Source: Euglena gracilis (taxonomy: Eukaryota > Euglenida > Euglenophyceae > Euglenales). From it: DNA of 64,000 nucleotides. Position numbers and translations under genes: made by a program. The stretch covers positions 31,954,012-32,018,011 of the forward strand of contig CP154954.1 of assembly GCA_039621445.1 (NCBI GenBank). Reading direction: 5' to 3'. The first letter of the stretch is position 1. The number at the start of each line of letters is the position of its first letter. The notes under the pieces were generated by a model. The model made no database searches. It worked only from the letters and a program-made list of their open reading frames with translations, and was not told the DNA's origin. Positions 12,131-22,198 of this stretch are shown one piece after another.

Positions 12131-13041
12131 TTTCCTTCGTCATTTCGCTGCTCTTCATTTTTATTCTGGACTGCATTGGGGGTCCAGTCCAGGAACTATA
12201 TTTTAAGCAAATTTTCTCAAACCTTTAAAATTAGGAACCCCCTCCAGTAGGGGGGGGGGCACCCCCATACCTATACCCTGTACCACCTTATTTCGAAGCC
12301 TGGGTTCGACCCGCAACCCACCACAGCACCACACAAAGCAGAATTCCTTGTGCACCAAAATTTCTGACCTGAAATTCACCATGGCCATATTTGCAATTTT
12401 TGAAATTAAAAAGCAGAAAATTGACATGAATTCGAGACAAATAATTGTTGGTGGACTTGTGTGTCCAGCCAGCACTTATAAATTACGTGTAGCAGTTGCG
12501 AGGAAAGTGTTCCACAAATCGGTGGCCACATATGAATGAGCTTTGATGGAACCGAGCCTGGGGCACGCGGGGGCATAGCATGGTACCAGGGCAATAACAG
12601 GGGTTGAGGGACAGGCACATCACCTCTGGGTTGACAGGCAGGTGCAGGGACACGCCCCCTCAGCCACAGACAGTGAGGAATTGTGGCCTGGGAGCAGGGT
12701 TTGACATGACGTCAAAGGGGACACCAAGGTAAGGGCATAAATTGTACATAAAATCAGATGGGGGTGGTCCTGAACCCCCTACGGTCAAGGGGAGGGTTGG
12801 CAGGGGACCACCCTGGAACAACCCTTTACCCTTTAAAAAGTGGAACGTTCCAATGACTGACGCCTGGCTGGGAACAATACACGGAATAAAAGAACTGCGA
12901 AACCCACAAAATAATGACAGAAAACGGGTGTTTGAATGATTTTTGTTGGACAGGCTAGCCAAGGTCCCATAATTTGTGCTCCTTCTGCAATGTGCACGCA
13001 ATCTTTGGTATTTCGGATGGTCCATCAGTAGCACAAACTCG
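12131..13041. other. Unique stretch next to an element insertion; possible minus-strand ORF at 12,660-13,045
   Basis: The minus strand is open for about 128 codons up to the insertion point of the 13.05 kb element. It includes DHPKYQRLRAHCRRSTNYG, then FLSLFCGFRSSFIPCIVP. On the far side of the element the joined frame meets a stop straight away, so this is not a clearly interrupted gene. No family recognised. Confidence 0.25.
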
Positions 13042-13079
13042 GTCCAGAGCAAGCACCTCTGGTCAGCCATGCCCTTGGG

Positions 13080-13132
13080 CCCAGCATCGCCCAGCATCGC
13101 TCAGCATCGCCCAGCATCGCCCAGCATCGCCT
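13080..13132. repeat. CCCAGCATCG decamer array
   Basis: Five copies of a 10-bp unit. The same decamer recurs at the other end of the element (about 14,631-14,680) and at 63,667-63,757. Confidence 0.95.
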
Positions 13133-13179
13133 TTGGAGCCCTTGAAGGTGTATCTATAATGCTTGCTGCTTTTGCCGCT

Positions 13180-13515
13180 CTAGTCCACTTTTGGCTACTT
13201 TTGGCCATCTTTGGCTGATTTTTGCCCACTTTGACCGCTTTTTGACCACTTTTGCCCACTTTTGCTGCTTTTTGACCACTTTTGCCCACTTTTGCCCACT
13301 TTTTTTTTTACCACTTTTGCTGCTTTCTGACCACTTTTACCCCACGTTTGCCTACTTTTTGACCACTTTTTGGCCACTTTTGCTGCTTTTTGCCCACTTT
13401 TGGCCCCTTTTGCCTGCTTTTTGACCACTTCTGACAACTTTTGTTGCCTTTCGACCACTTTTACCCACGTTTGCAACTTTTTGCCCACTTTTGGCCATTG
13501 TTGCTGCTTTTTGGG
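13180..13515. repeat. Degenerate CACTTTTGGCC / CTGCTTTTTGAC array
   Basis: About 25 degenerate units of roughly 12-13 bp. They are inverted relative to the AAAATGGCC repeats at 14.3-14.5 kb inside the same element. Confidence 0.85.
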
Positions 13516-13784
13516 CACAGGATGTGGTGCAGGCCTGTGAGATGGCAACATCGAGTGCAAGTTGCAAGCTTCTTACCGGTCAGACAAACAAAATCCAAAA
13601 CAGTTGTTGAGCTGGAGGGTGGAGGGTGGCACCCCTTCAACAGCAACGGGGTGTCGACCCAACACCCCGCCCAGAGCAGGCTGGATCTGTGGCGAGTGTA
13701 AGTGTTTAAAGGTTAAACCAGCAACAACCAAAGAAAAACACGGCAAAATGTGGCCGTATCCGACCAGTCGATTGTGTTGTCCAT

Positions 13785-14262
13785 CGGCATCCGTTGCATC
13801 CTGCATCCACTGCCTTATCCATCCACTGCGTCTTGTCTCATTGCATCTTGTCCAGCATCTGCATCTTGTGCAGTATATGCTTCTTGTCCAGCATCTGCAT
13901 CTTGTCCATCTGCATCTTGTCCAGTATCTGCATCTTGTCTAGCATCTGCATCTTGTTCTTGTCCAGCAACTGCATCTTGTCCACCATCTGCATGTTGTCC
14001 AGTGTCTGCATCCAATTCATCTTGTCCAGCATCGGCATCGTGTCCTGTATCTGCATCTTGTCCAGCATCTGCATCTTGAGCAGCATCTGCTTCTTGCCCA
14101 GCAACTGCATCTTGTCCACCATGTGCATGTTGTCCAGTGTCTGCATCCAGTTCATCTTGTCCAGCATTGGCATCTTGTCCAGCATCGGCACCTTGTCCAG
14201 TGCCTGCATCAAATTCATCTTGTCTAACATCTGCATCTTGTCCAGTATCTGTCCAGAATACA
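13785..14262. repeat. 18-bp minisatellite (ATCTGCATCTTGTCCAGC)n
   Basis: About 25 units, mostly 18 bp. Because 18 is a multiple of three, the minus strand reads as uninterrupted hexapeptide repeats in two frames (LDKMQM and DAGQDA). These long repeat ORFs (up to 207 codons) are a by-product of the unit length unless expression is shown. Confidence 0.95.
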
Positions 14263-14701
14263 TCCGTTGGCTCCTGACCAAACCAAAATAACCACAAAAG
14301 CCCAAAAAATGGCCACAAAAAGCCCAAAATTGACCCCCCAAAAAACCCCCAAAAGCAACCAAAATAACCAAAAATTGCTCAAAAACGCCTACAATGCCCA
14401 CAAAAGATTGTGAAAAATGACCCAAAATCACCAAAAAGGCGCAAAATGGCCAAAATGCCATAAAATCTGCTCAAAAGGCCCCAATTAGCCCAATGTTTGC
14501 TAAATCAATGATAAATAGCCCCCAAATTAGCAAAAATTGACCCATAATGGCCAAAATGGGTGTAAAACTGGAGCTTTGTGGGAATATTATCCCCAAAATG
14601 GTTCAATTCTCCAAAATATACAAAAAAAATGCCAGCATCGCCCAGCATCGCCCTGCATCTCCCAGCATCGCCCAGCATCATCAGAGGTGCTTGGTCCAGA
14701 G

Positions 14702-14895
14702 TTACATTGCTTTTCACAAAATGTATAAATCAAACCTTGTTTGGCATGACAAGTGTGCCTGCAACGCTGGCTTGACTCCATCCAGCGATATAGGCCTGGG
14801 ATGAGGCAATGCACCTCAGGGGAGGATGGGGTACGGGCAGTGTGCAAACAGTAGCCCAGTTACCAGAAAAAAACACACTCATTCAAGCACCGCAC
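14702..14895. other. Unique spacer
   Basis: Contains a CCTGGGATGAGGCAATGCAC segment that recurs with few changes near 38,200. No gene. Confidence 0.4.
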
Positions 14896-15070
14896 ACATG
14901 CATACATACATACATACATGCATGCATACATACATACAGACATACATACATACATGCATGCCTACATACACGCATGCATGCATGCATGCATGCATACATA
15001 CATGCATACATACATACATACATACATACATACATACATACATACATACATACATACATACATACATACA

Positions 15071-15101
<31 letters not shown>

Positions 15102-15216
15102 CATACATACATACATACATACATACATACATACATACATACATACATACATACATACATACATACATACATACATACATACATACATCCATCCACACAT
15201 GCATGCGTACATACAT
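14896..15216. repeat. (CATA)n tetranucleotide array, about 320 bp
   Basis: CATA/CATG units, inverse of the array at 11.4-12.0 kb. Confidence 0.98.
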
Positions 15217-15295
15217 GCATACATACAGCCCACATATGTGACCCCCCCCACATCTGCCTACCCGCGGTGGGTTTGATGTGCGCACTTGCGAGACA

Positions 15296-16031
15296 TGGCA
15301 CGAACCCGGGACCCCTACCCCCCCCTACCCCCCCCTACCCCCCCTACCCCCTACCCTACCCCCCCCCACCTCGCCGCCACTTCGGCGCCTCGCTCGGGTC
15401 CCCCCATGTTTTTAACCCTAGTTGGGCGGCTCTTTGGGTTCGCTGGGTACCTTGTAGAGACCAATCTAACAACGTTGAGCGGGAAATGTTCTGCTGTTTG
15501 GATAAGAATCGTAACCCTAACCCTACTCCTTCAAATAACCTCATAAATTCTTTTTGGGCACAGGAAAACGCCATCAGCAAATTCTTCTGCAGGGAGCCTT
15601 CGGCGCCCTAGGTCAACTTTTTTGCCAAAAGTGGCCCAAAATGGACATTTCCCCCTCATGTTTTTGCGTATTCACCCCCGATTGGGGGGTTCTGGAGCCA
15701 TTAGGGTGGGTTTTGACTGGTGTTGAGGTGATTTGGACAAAAGTTTGCCCCCCCCCCCCCCTACCCCCCCCCCCCCCCCTACCCCCCCCCTACCCCCCCC
15801 CTACCCCCTACCCTACCCTACCCCCCCTACCCCCCCCCTTGCCCCCCCCTACCCCCCTACCCTACCCCCCCTACCCCCCTTGCCCCCCCCTACCCCCCCC
15901 CTACCCCCCCCTACCCCCCCTACCCTACCCCCCCTCCCCCCCCCCCTCCCCCCCACCCCCCCCCCAACCCCCTACTCCCCCCCCTACCCCCCCCTACCCT
16001 ACCCTCCCTACCCTCACCCGGGTTCGTGCCA
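15296..16031. repeat. C-rich (CCCCCCTA)n tracts bracketed by a 15-bp perfect inverted repeat
   Basis: TGGCACGAACCCGGG (15,296-15,310) and CCCGGGTTCGTGCCA (16,017-16,031) are exact inverses. Between them lie CCCCCCCTA-type arrays (about 15,310-15,372 and 15,746-16,016) around a unique core with a short TAACCCTAACCCTAC segment near 15,510. The complementary strand is a dense run of G tracts with quadruplex potential. Confidence 0.85.
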
Positions 16032-16087
16032 TATATGGCACTTGCATACAGCTTCCTCCCCCCACAGCATTCTTGTTTCCGGGCCTT

Positions 16088-16337
16088 TTACTTCACAGCT
16101 GCATCTGCGCCTGGTGATCCAACTCTCCTGTCACGTACTTGGGCCTTTGCTGGCACTGGTTGGGCAGCTGTGCAGCCGCCCTGTCCTGTAGGAGCGAGTG
16201 GAAAGGGGTTGGGTCGTCGTGGCAGGAGGTGGCTGGCGGTGGTGGCGGCGGCGCAAGTCCCCTCTCCGCTGCAGTGCAGCGGCACCGTAAAGTGCACGGG
16301 GGCTTCGTAACTTCCCTTGAAATTGGTGCAGGAAAAC
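16088..16337 (-). CDS. Candidate terminal exon of an unknown gene
   Basis: On the minus strand a poly-C tract ending in CAG (16,338-16,348) is a good 3' splice acceptor. It is followed by 82 complete codons after a split first codon and a TAA stop at 16,090-16,088. The peptide begins FSCTNFKGSYEAPVHFTVP, contains cysteines (HCSGEGTC), an Ala/Thr run, and ends GADAAVK. Amino-acid balance looks like protein rather than repeat. The plus strand is also open here but runs directly into the CA array. No domain is recognised. Confidence 0.38.
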
Positions 16338-16469
16338 CTGGGGGGGGGGTGCGATACCGTTTCCAAAGACAGCCACCCGCCGCAGAACCCCCCGGGGCTG
16401 GGGCGGGCTGTTTTCTAAAGGGTTCACAGCGACTGCCAAATTGCCCGTACGGCTCAGAGCAGGCTGCAA

Positions 16470-16739
<270 letters not shown>

Positions 16740-17397
16740 ACAACACACAACACAGAACACACACACCACTAGAAAAGGAAGAAACCAAAGCGATTCCTCG
16801 GGGATTCCTCCTGCAATTTTCAAAGCGGCCTTACCTTGGGAGGGTTCAATCGATGAAATCGGTGAAAAATCGTTTCAAAAATATTGGCCGTAAGATCAAT
16901 TCTTGCGGCAGCGGCCAAGGAAAGGAATTTGTCACTTCAGAAACAGAAGTTAACTGTGTCACAAAGAATATTTAAATTTTATTACTCAAATTAAATTAAA
17001 AAATTCTGCAGCCCTGACTTCGGAATCTGCCCGTGGGGATTTTTTTTAACTTACCTTGTCTGCCTATTTTGCTTGGTTGGCAGTTTTTAACTACTACCCC
17101 CCCATGCTCCCCAGGGGGCAGTAGTTAAACTGGGGGGGGGGTAGTTGGGCCCCCCATTTGAGAAATAGACCTGAAGCCAATTGCCTGCATCTTCAATATC
17201 CTTGCTGGAGATGTCCCACAGAAATGCGCAATACGTTATGCCAGCTCCCAGTATAGGATCAGGGTTCCGTTAATTGTCAGGTATGGGGTCAGGGCTAATA
17301 AAAAAAATCAGGCCCAAGTTTAAGACCAAGCTTAATTTTAGCCTGAATTTGGGCACGAATACGGCCAATTCCTTAAGTTCGATCTAACCCTAACCCC
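16740..17397. other. Unique stretch; possible minus-strand donor at about 17,055
   Basis: No frame is convincing. On the minus strand CAAG followed by GTAAGTTAAA (about 17,055) is the best-matching 5' splice site in this part, but the sequence preceding it is not clearly coding. A palindrome of ACTACTACCCCCCC and GGGGGGGTAGTTGGG lies at 17,090-17,150. A short CTAACCCTAACCCC sits at 17,386-17,399. Confidence 0.35.
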
Positions 17398-18690
17398 AAC
17401 CAGGTTTTGAATAGTGCTGAGCTCTTTGCCTTGCGTGGTTTTTCACTGAAAACGTGGCTGGGACGCGAGGCAGAGGGGGGGTTATGGGAAGCAATTTTTG
17501 GTACGTTTTGGCGCTCATTTTCGGCTCAAAAGCAGTTTTTCCGCGTCCGCGAGGCCAAAGAAGATCGTTTCAAGCAAAAATCTTTTTCGATTTTTTTTCG
17601 ACTTTTTGACCCGTTTTAATCCAAATTCGATGGGTTTCAGGCCAAATGGGGCGCTGGCGGGTCGAAAAACGCTCATTTTCGGCTCGAAAACGGGTTTTCC
17701 GGGTCCCGGAGGCCAAAAAACACGTTTTCGAGCAAAAAAATTTTTCCGATTCTTTAGACTTTTTTTGACCAAAAATGCTCGAAAATGGCCAAATCAAAAC
17801 AAGCCAAAACTATACAAAATGTGGCCGAAAAATGGTCGTAACTGGGGCCAGGCGGGGAGTTGCGGAGAAATGAAAATACTGTTAGATAGGGAATTTTAAG
17901 GACTCCAATTTGGGTCTCGGGACATTTCCTTTAAATCCCCACCATTTTCGAGCAATTTTAGAAAAATTGATTTTTTGACCCCAAAAGCAGCCGAAAACGG
18001 CCAAGTCGCAAGCCTGCCGCGCTGCGGTGTTTTAGGCCACGAATGGACCATATTTCGGGCTGGGCGGGGAGTTGTGGGGAAATCGAAATACCGGTAGATA
18101 GGGCGTTCCAAGGGCTTCAAATTAGGTCTCCGGACATTTCCTTTGATTTTGCTTCATTTCCGAGATATTTTGAATACTCTTTTTTATTATACTTATTTTA
18201 TTATGTAGATATTTTGACCCTGAAAACAGCCCAACATGGCCCCAAAATTGGGGCGAAATTGGCCGAATAATGGCCGTATCTCGGGCTGCACGAAGGGTTG
18301 GGGGAAAAGTAAATTCCAAAGACTTTATTTTTGCTCTCCGGACATTTTTTTTTGATTTTGCTTCATTGTCGAGATATTTTGGAAAAATCGATCTTTTGAC
18401 CCAAAAAAAAGCCCCCCAAAACACCCAAAATGGCCGTTTTGGGCCATAAAAGCGTGCCGGCGGCGGCCAAAACGGTGAACGGGGGGCGATAGAGGGCGAT
18501 AGGAGGTGCATTTCGTCAGACCGACACTTCCGGAAATAAACGTTTTCTCGAGATATTTTCGAAAGAACAATTTTTTGACCGATTTTTGGACCCTGGCAAA
18601 ATGGCAGGTGAATAACTTGGGCCTGGCGGGCAGTTGGGGGTCAAACGGAGGTGATTTGGAAACTAGAAATCCAGTCGCTCGCGCCTGAAA
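17398..18690. mobile_element. Dispersed A/T-rich repeat ('GCTCATTTTCGG' family), largest copy
   Basis: Landmarks: ACCAGGTTTTGAATAGTGCT at the edge, CGAAAAACGCTCATTTTCGG, CCGGGAGGCC, ATTTTTTCGACTTTTT, GGGGAGTTGTGGGG, CTCCGGACATTTCC and GAGATATTTT. The same landmarks recur at 28.7-29.4, 39.1-39.9, 54.9-55.3 and 62.0-62.4 kb in both orientations. No ORF belongs to it. The edge sequence is found inverted at 29,346-29,370, which fixes one boundary of the repeat. Confidence 0.75.
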
Positions 18691-19014
18691 AAAAAATTAC
18701 GGGAGCCGGGCCGGGGTAAATGGTGATAATCCGCGGTTTTCACAGTCTACCCGGGGGGGGGGGTGGGGGGTCAAACCCCCCCTTTTGCCCAGGGGTAAGC
18801 TTTGCTCTTTCCCATAAAGGGGTAAGAACTCAGCGACTCCCGTCTTACTAGAAGTTGTCCTGATCCCACTCCTGAAAATGACAGGAAAAACCCTCCAAAA
18901 TGCCGTCGACATCTCATCAGCTTAAGTTTTAGAAAGACTCTCCTGTTTGACTACCAAGCCCCCCCCCGGGGGGGCAGTAATGCCTTTTATTTTTAAAAAA
19001 AACGACAGGGTGAT
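18691..19014. other. No gene; C/G palindromes
   Basis: Contains poly-G and poly-C runs, including a C-to-G palindrome at about 18,959-18,974 (CCCCCCCCCGGGGGGGG type). Confidence 0.5.
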
Positions 19015-19401
19015 TTGGGGGTATTAAACTTCAATGTGCACCAGAATTTCAAAAGTTGGGCAGGATGCCCCCACCCCAAAGGAGAGGCTTGCACCGTGGC
19101 GGAGAGGCGGAGGGGGTCTGATCGCCAGGGGTGGAGGGGGACAGGCAACAGGCCCTGGCCCCTCAGACTTGGGCGGTGCAAACTGCTGGCGGGTTCTGTT
19201 CATGTAGGCCAAACCATTCATCGCTTCTCAGGACTCAGTTCAAGGGAGGCCCATTTTCCACGATTCTGTGGGCCCGGCCCGAGCAAAAGGGATGCTGATG
19301 CAGACCTTGCACCACTTGCAAAGCCGAGCATTTGTCGGCACATCGCAATAGCTGCTCCTAACAGAGGCGAGCCTCGTGCATTATCCGTCCCCGAAGATTG
19401 A
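19015..19401 (+). CDS. Possible coding segment, strand uncertain
   Basis: The plus strand is open for about 128 codons to a TGA stop at 19,399. The amino-acid mix is balanced (for example GRCKLLAGSVHVGQTIHRFS and CRHIAIAAPNRGEPRALSV). There is no in-frame ATG, so it would be a 3' exon. The minus strand over 19,218-19,676 is equally open and also looks protein-like (DNARGSPLLGAAIAMCRQML). Only one can be right and I cannot decide from sequence. No domain recognised. Confidence 0.28.
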   Translation: MGVLNFNVHQNFKSWAGCPHPKGEACTVAERRRGSDRQGWRGTGNRPWPLRLGRCKLLAGSVHVGQTIHRFSGLSSREAHFPRFCGPGPSKRDADADLAPLAKPSICRHIAIAAPNRGEPRALSVPED

Positions 19402-19969
19402 TTGTCAATTCGGGGTGATGGTGCCTGTGAGGGCCACTGGCACTGAAGACCTAAAAAAAAGATCTCAAACGGAAAGGCCAATGCTGCGTGAGGTTGTGGG
19501 GGGAGCCCGCAGGTCATGTCCAGGCTTCTTGTTAACACCAGAAACAACTTCCCCTGGGGGGGTCCGTGTTGGGTCACGACCCCAGGAAACCAAGCCAATA
19601 TTCCTTGAAAAAGGCCATTTTCAGGTTCCTGGCACCTTCGGCACCGCTGGGTGTTCTGTGGCACTACCCACTCCAAAACTTACGGGGGCCGAAAATGCCC
19701 TCCTGCCCCCCCCCCCGCCTGCCAGATTACCCATTCCCTTGGGTGAAATCTTCGGTCAAAAGAAGCCCCTCCCCGGAAAGAACTGCTTTGTTATGCACCC
19801 TTTCCCGGTAAAGGGGTCAACCAGCCTCCCGCCAACCCAGGTGACTGCCCCCCCCCCCCCCTAGGAGGAGGGGAGTAATTTTTTTTTTCGGGGGGAGGGG
19901 GGATGGCGTCTTTGCAAATTGTCAAAGACATCTTTGAACGGTTGGGGAGGTGAGCGGCGCAGTCTGTGC
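19402..19969. other. Mixed stretch with C runs, no gene called
   Basis: Contains the long minus frame mentioned for 19,218-19,676, and C runs at 19,707-19,717 and about 19,849-19,862. Nothing else resolved. Confidence 0.4.
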
Positions 19970-20162
19970 CCCCCCCAAGCCAGATCCCGTACTGCAGCTG
20001 CGGCAGCTTTCGGCCGGCGGGCAGGCCCCTGGGGGGCGGGGCGGGCCGCGGGGGGAGGAGGGGGGAGACCCGGTGGGTGCGGGGCAGAGGCCGGGGTTCC
20101 GTAGCCCAGGGCTCGGGGGAGGGGGCCACGATGGGCAGGCGGGCCACACTGGGGAATGGGCT
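19970..20162 (-). CDS. Candidate exon 2 following the exon at 20.6-20.8 kb
   Basis: On the minus strand GGCGGGCGGCAG is a possible acceptor. The following codons continue in phase 0 from the upstream exon and begin SPFPSVARLPIVAPSPEPW. A proline/arginine-rich segment follows, then LPQLQYGIW. The downstream donor is not clear, so the end at 19,970 is approximate. Other frames of this GC-rich island are open too. Function unknown. Confidence 0.3.
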
Positions 20163-20565
20163 CTGCCGCCCGCCAGGCAGGCCGATGGGCCAGAATAGCA
20201 AAATGTGCCCAATTCATGAAGCCTTACATTATTTCCTTCGGGGCACGTTGGGCTTGTGAGCACACGACGAGATAAATGTTCCAGATTTTCAAAACCCTGC
20301 CAAAATTTATTGTCACATTTTCGGACCATACCTTTACGAACCCTCCGTTTGATGCGAATGTGGTTTGATTTCATCTGTGATCTGTAAAGCAATCTGGTGT
20401 CTCATTTTGCATCGCATTTGCGTTGCCTTCACTGAAATGCAGCAAGTTGCGGCAGGGGATGTTGGTGGTTTGGGCATCCGATATCAGAGGCGGTTTTGTC
20501 TGGGTGCCGCTAAACTGCTGCCGCGCCCAGCAGCCCACCCACCGCCCACACCCATCCACACAGAC

Positions 20566-20767
20566 CTGTGCAATTGCGGCAGAGCCCATGAAGGCAGCCC
20601 TGTAGGCAAACGGTGGGTGGGTCGTGAGCACTTTCTCGCCCCGGGGGGTCTGCGGGGGCCCCCGAACGCGGAACGTGAGGAGGGCGTTCGGGCGGCGCCG
20701 CGGCAGGGGGCTGGCGCAGGCCACCGCATGGCCCGTCAGGTCCCTGTCGTCAGACAGCGTGCGGAAA
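20566..20767 (-). CDS. Candidate internal exon of an unknown protein
   Basis: The minus strand reads TCTGCCCCCGTCAG (acceptor), 67 codons without a stop, then GCACAG followed by GTCTGTGTGG (donor at 20,565). The peptide includes LSDDRDLTGHAVACASPLPR, RPNALLTFRVRGPPQ, GEKVLTTHPPFAYRAAF and MGSAAIAQ. It looks like folded-domain protein rather than low complexity, which makes it one of the more credible islands. I do not recognise the family. It lies 0.7 kb downstream of the MGCASS exon on the same strand, but the two do not join in phase directly. Confidence 0.45.
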
Positions 20768-20822
20768 CTGACGGGGGCAGACCCGGGGGCTCAGAACTTA
20801 ACCGGGCAACCAGAGGGCCACG

Positions 20823-21340
20823 TAACCCCCCCCCCTAATAATGCTGCGGGGCCAATAATACGGCGGGTCCAAATAGTGCTGCACCCCCCGCCGCTGAAGG
20901 CGGCGGGGGGTCCAATAATGCGGCAGTGCAATACTATTTGGGGGGGTTTTGACCCCCCAAATATAAAGCCCCCCCTGACGTGGAGCCAGACGCTGGTGTC
21001 ATTCAGGAAAAAGTAGAAAAATTTTGGGTGGATGCAACATTTTTTTTTCGCCAGAAATGCTCCATTTGTGAAACAGATGTATTTTGTGTCTGGCTTTTTT
21101 GCCTCCAGCGTCATGGCGCATTGTGGCGTTGTGATGTCGCGTGGTGTGCCGTGGCGTGGGGTTGTGGGTATCATGTGTCTGTGTGTAATTGTTTGTGTGT
21201 GTGGATGTTTGTGTGCGTGCATGGGTCTGGGAGTGTTCGTTGTGTTCGTGCACTGCGCCATCCTCAAGCTGCTCAGGCTTACTCAGTAAATCCCCCCAAA
21301 TATAAAGCCCCCCCCCGGCTTTACATTTGGGGGGGGGGGA
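20823..21340. repeat. Two hairpin-forming C/G-bracketed repeats around a 0.3 kb insert
   Basis: CCCCCCAAATATAAAGCCCC occurs at about 20,955 and again at 21,293. At the second site it pairs with GGCTTTACATTTGGGGG to form a hairpin. At 20,878-20,911 CCCCCCGCCGCTGAAGGCGG is self-complementary. The segment between is unique and has a GTGTG-rich end (21,160-21,250). No gene is called. Confidence 0.55.
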
Positions 21341-21502
21341 ATCAAACTTTTCGGGTACCTCTGTGACCTTCGGCAGCCTTCAATTGTGACCAAAGACGGT
21401 TTTTATGCCAAATTTTCGTTGTGTGCCTCCTATTTTTTTTTGCAAAAATGTGCCAAATTAAGGAAATGGGCCTGACCCTGTTGACTACTCAGCCCCTGCA
21501 AC

Positions 21503-21900
21503 CTGGCCGGGGGAGTGCTCCTCCGCCTGCTCCAGTGGGTCGAACGAGGCGGTCGCGGCGGTGTGGGGCTTCGCCATTGGCTGCCTGGTCTTGGACCCAC
21601 CCCCCTGCTGGTCATGGGCAGGGGTCGATGTCAGGGCAGGTTGTCCGGTCCGGGAGGGGGGGCTACATCGAACCCCAGTTGTGGGAAACGCCACCATATG
21701 GTGCCCCCGCAACCGGTGGCCAGCCGGCCCCACCCACCGCCCGACTTGCTCCAACCAGACGTTTGGGTTGGCAGAGGGCCGGCTGGACTCGACCATCAGG
21801 GCGGCGGCGGTGGCGGCGGCGGTGGCGGTGCGGGACTGCGGGGCCTCCGCGCGGGGCACGACGGTGGCGCAGGAGGAGGCGCAGCCCATGGCGGACGGCC
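21503..21900 (-). CDS. Candidate first coding exon, N-myristoylation-type start MGCASS
   Basis: A 30-nt pyrimidine tract ending in CAG lies at 21,901-21,935. After an 11-nt leader comes ATG in a strong start context (CCGCCATGG, 21,889). 129 codons follow in one frame to CAG and a possible GTTGCAGG donor (21,502). The protein starts MGCASSCATVVPRAEAP. Gly2, Cys3 and Ser6 fit N-myristoylation plus palmitoylation, so membrane anchoring is predicted. An Ala/Thr run follows, then a low-complexity middle, then ATASFDPLEQAEEHSPGQ. The last segment is clearly paralogous to TVSFDGLEQVEEEPSPGQ at 47.6 kb, and the DNA also matches over about 65 bp. Function of the family unknown. Confidence 0.5.
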
Positions 21901-21959
21901 CTGGGGGTGGGGGGTGAGGGGTGAGGGAGGGGGTCCAGGCAAATCGCTGTCATTGCCAC

Positions 21960-22198
21960 CGTGGTTGACCACAACCATAACCATAACCAGAGGAGCCGTC
22001 TTATTTGATGGCTCTTCATCAGGAGGTGCCCTCACACTTCGGGAGAACCGTTGGTTGTTTGGCATGATGAATGGTTTCATATATAGAAATGCCCAATTCT
22101 GTTTGCTTCGGTCAGATTTGCAGTCATATTCACAATCCCTGCAATTGGACCACATGTTTAACCATGCTGCCATGGTCTTTGTTCCAATGAAAGGCTAA
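21960..22198. other. Possible coding stretch, strand unresolved
   Basis: The plus strand reads to a TAA at 22,196-22,198 with RENRWLFGMMNGFIYRNAQF and LQLDHMFNHAAMVFVPMKG. The minus strand has an ATG-started frame (MAAWLNMWSNCRDCEYD) pointing at the MGCASS exon. Either may be real. Neither shows clear splice sites. Confidence 0.25.

Larger units (their letters stand above)
13050..14693. mobile_element. Complete 1,644-bp non-autonomous TIR element with exact 8-bp TSD
   Basis: Begins CAAGCACCTCTG and ends with its exact inverse, CAGAGGTGCTTG. The 8-mer GTCCAGAG flanks it on both sides (13,042-13,049 and 14,694-14,701). The interior is entirely repeats: a CCCAGCATCG decamer array at each end, TTTTGGCCACT repeats, an 18-bp minisatellite, and AAAATGGCC-type repeats. 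No transposase. A second, partly matching copy lies at 63.18-63.79 kb. The 8-bp duplication points to an hAT-like mechanism supplied from elsewhere. Confidence 0.85.

Noticed and set aside
13750-14461. 207-codon minus-strand ORF of LDKMQM / DAGQDA hexapeptides
   Set aside because: It is explained by the 18-bp unit of a minisatellite inside a transposable element. Kept as a repeat, not a gene.
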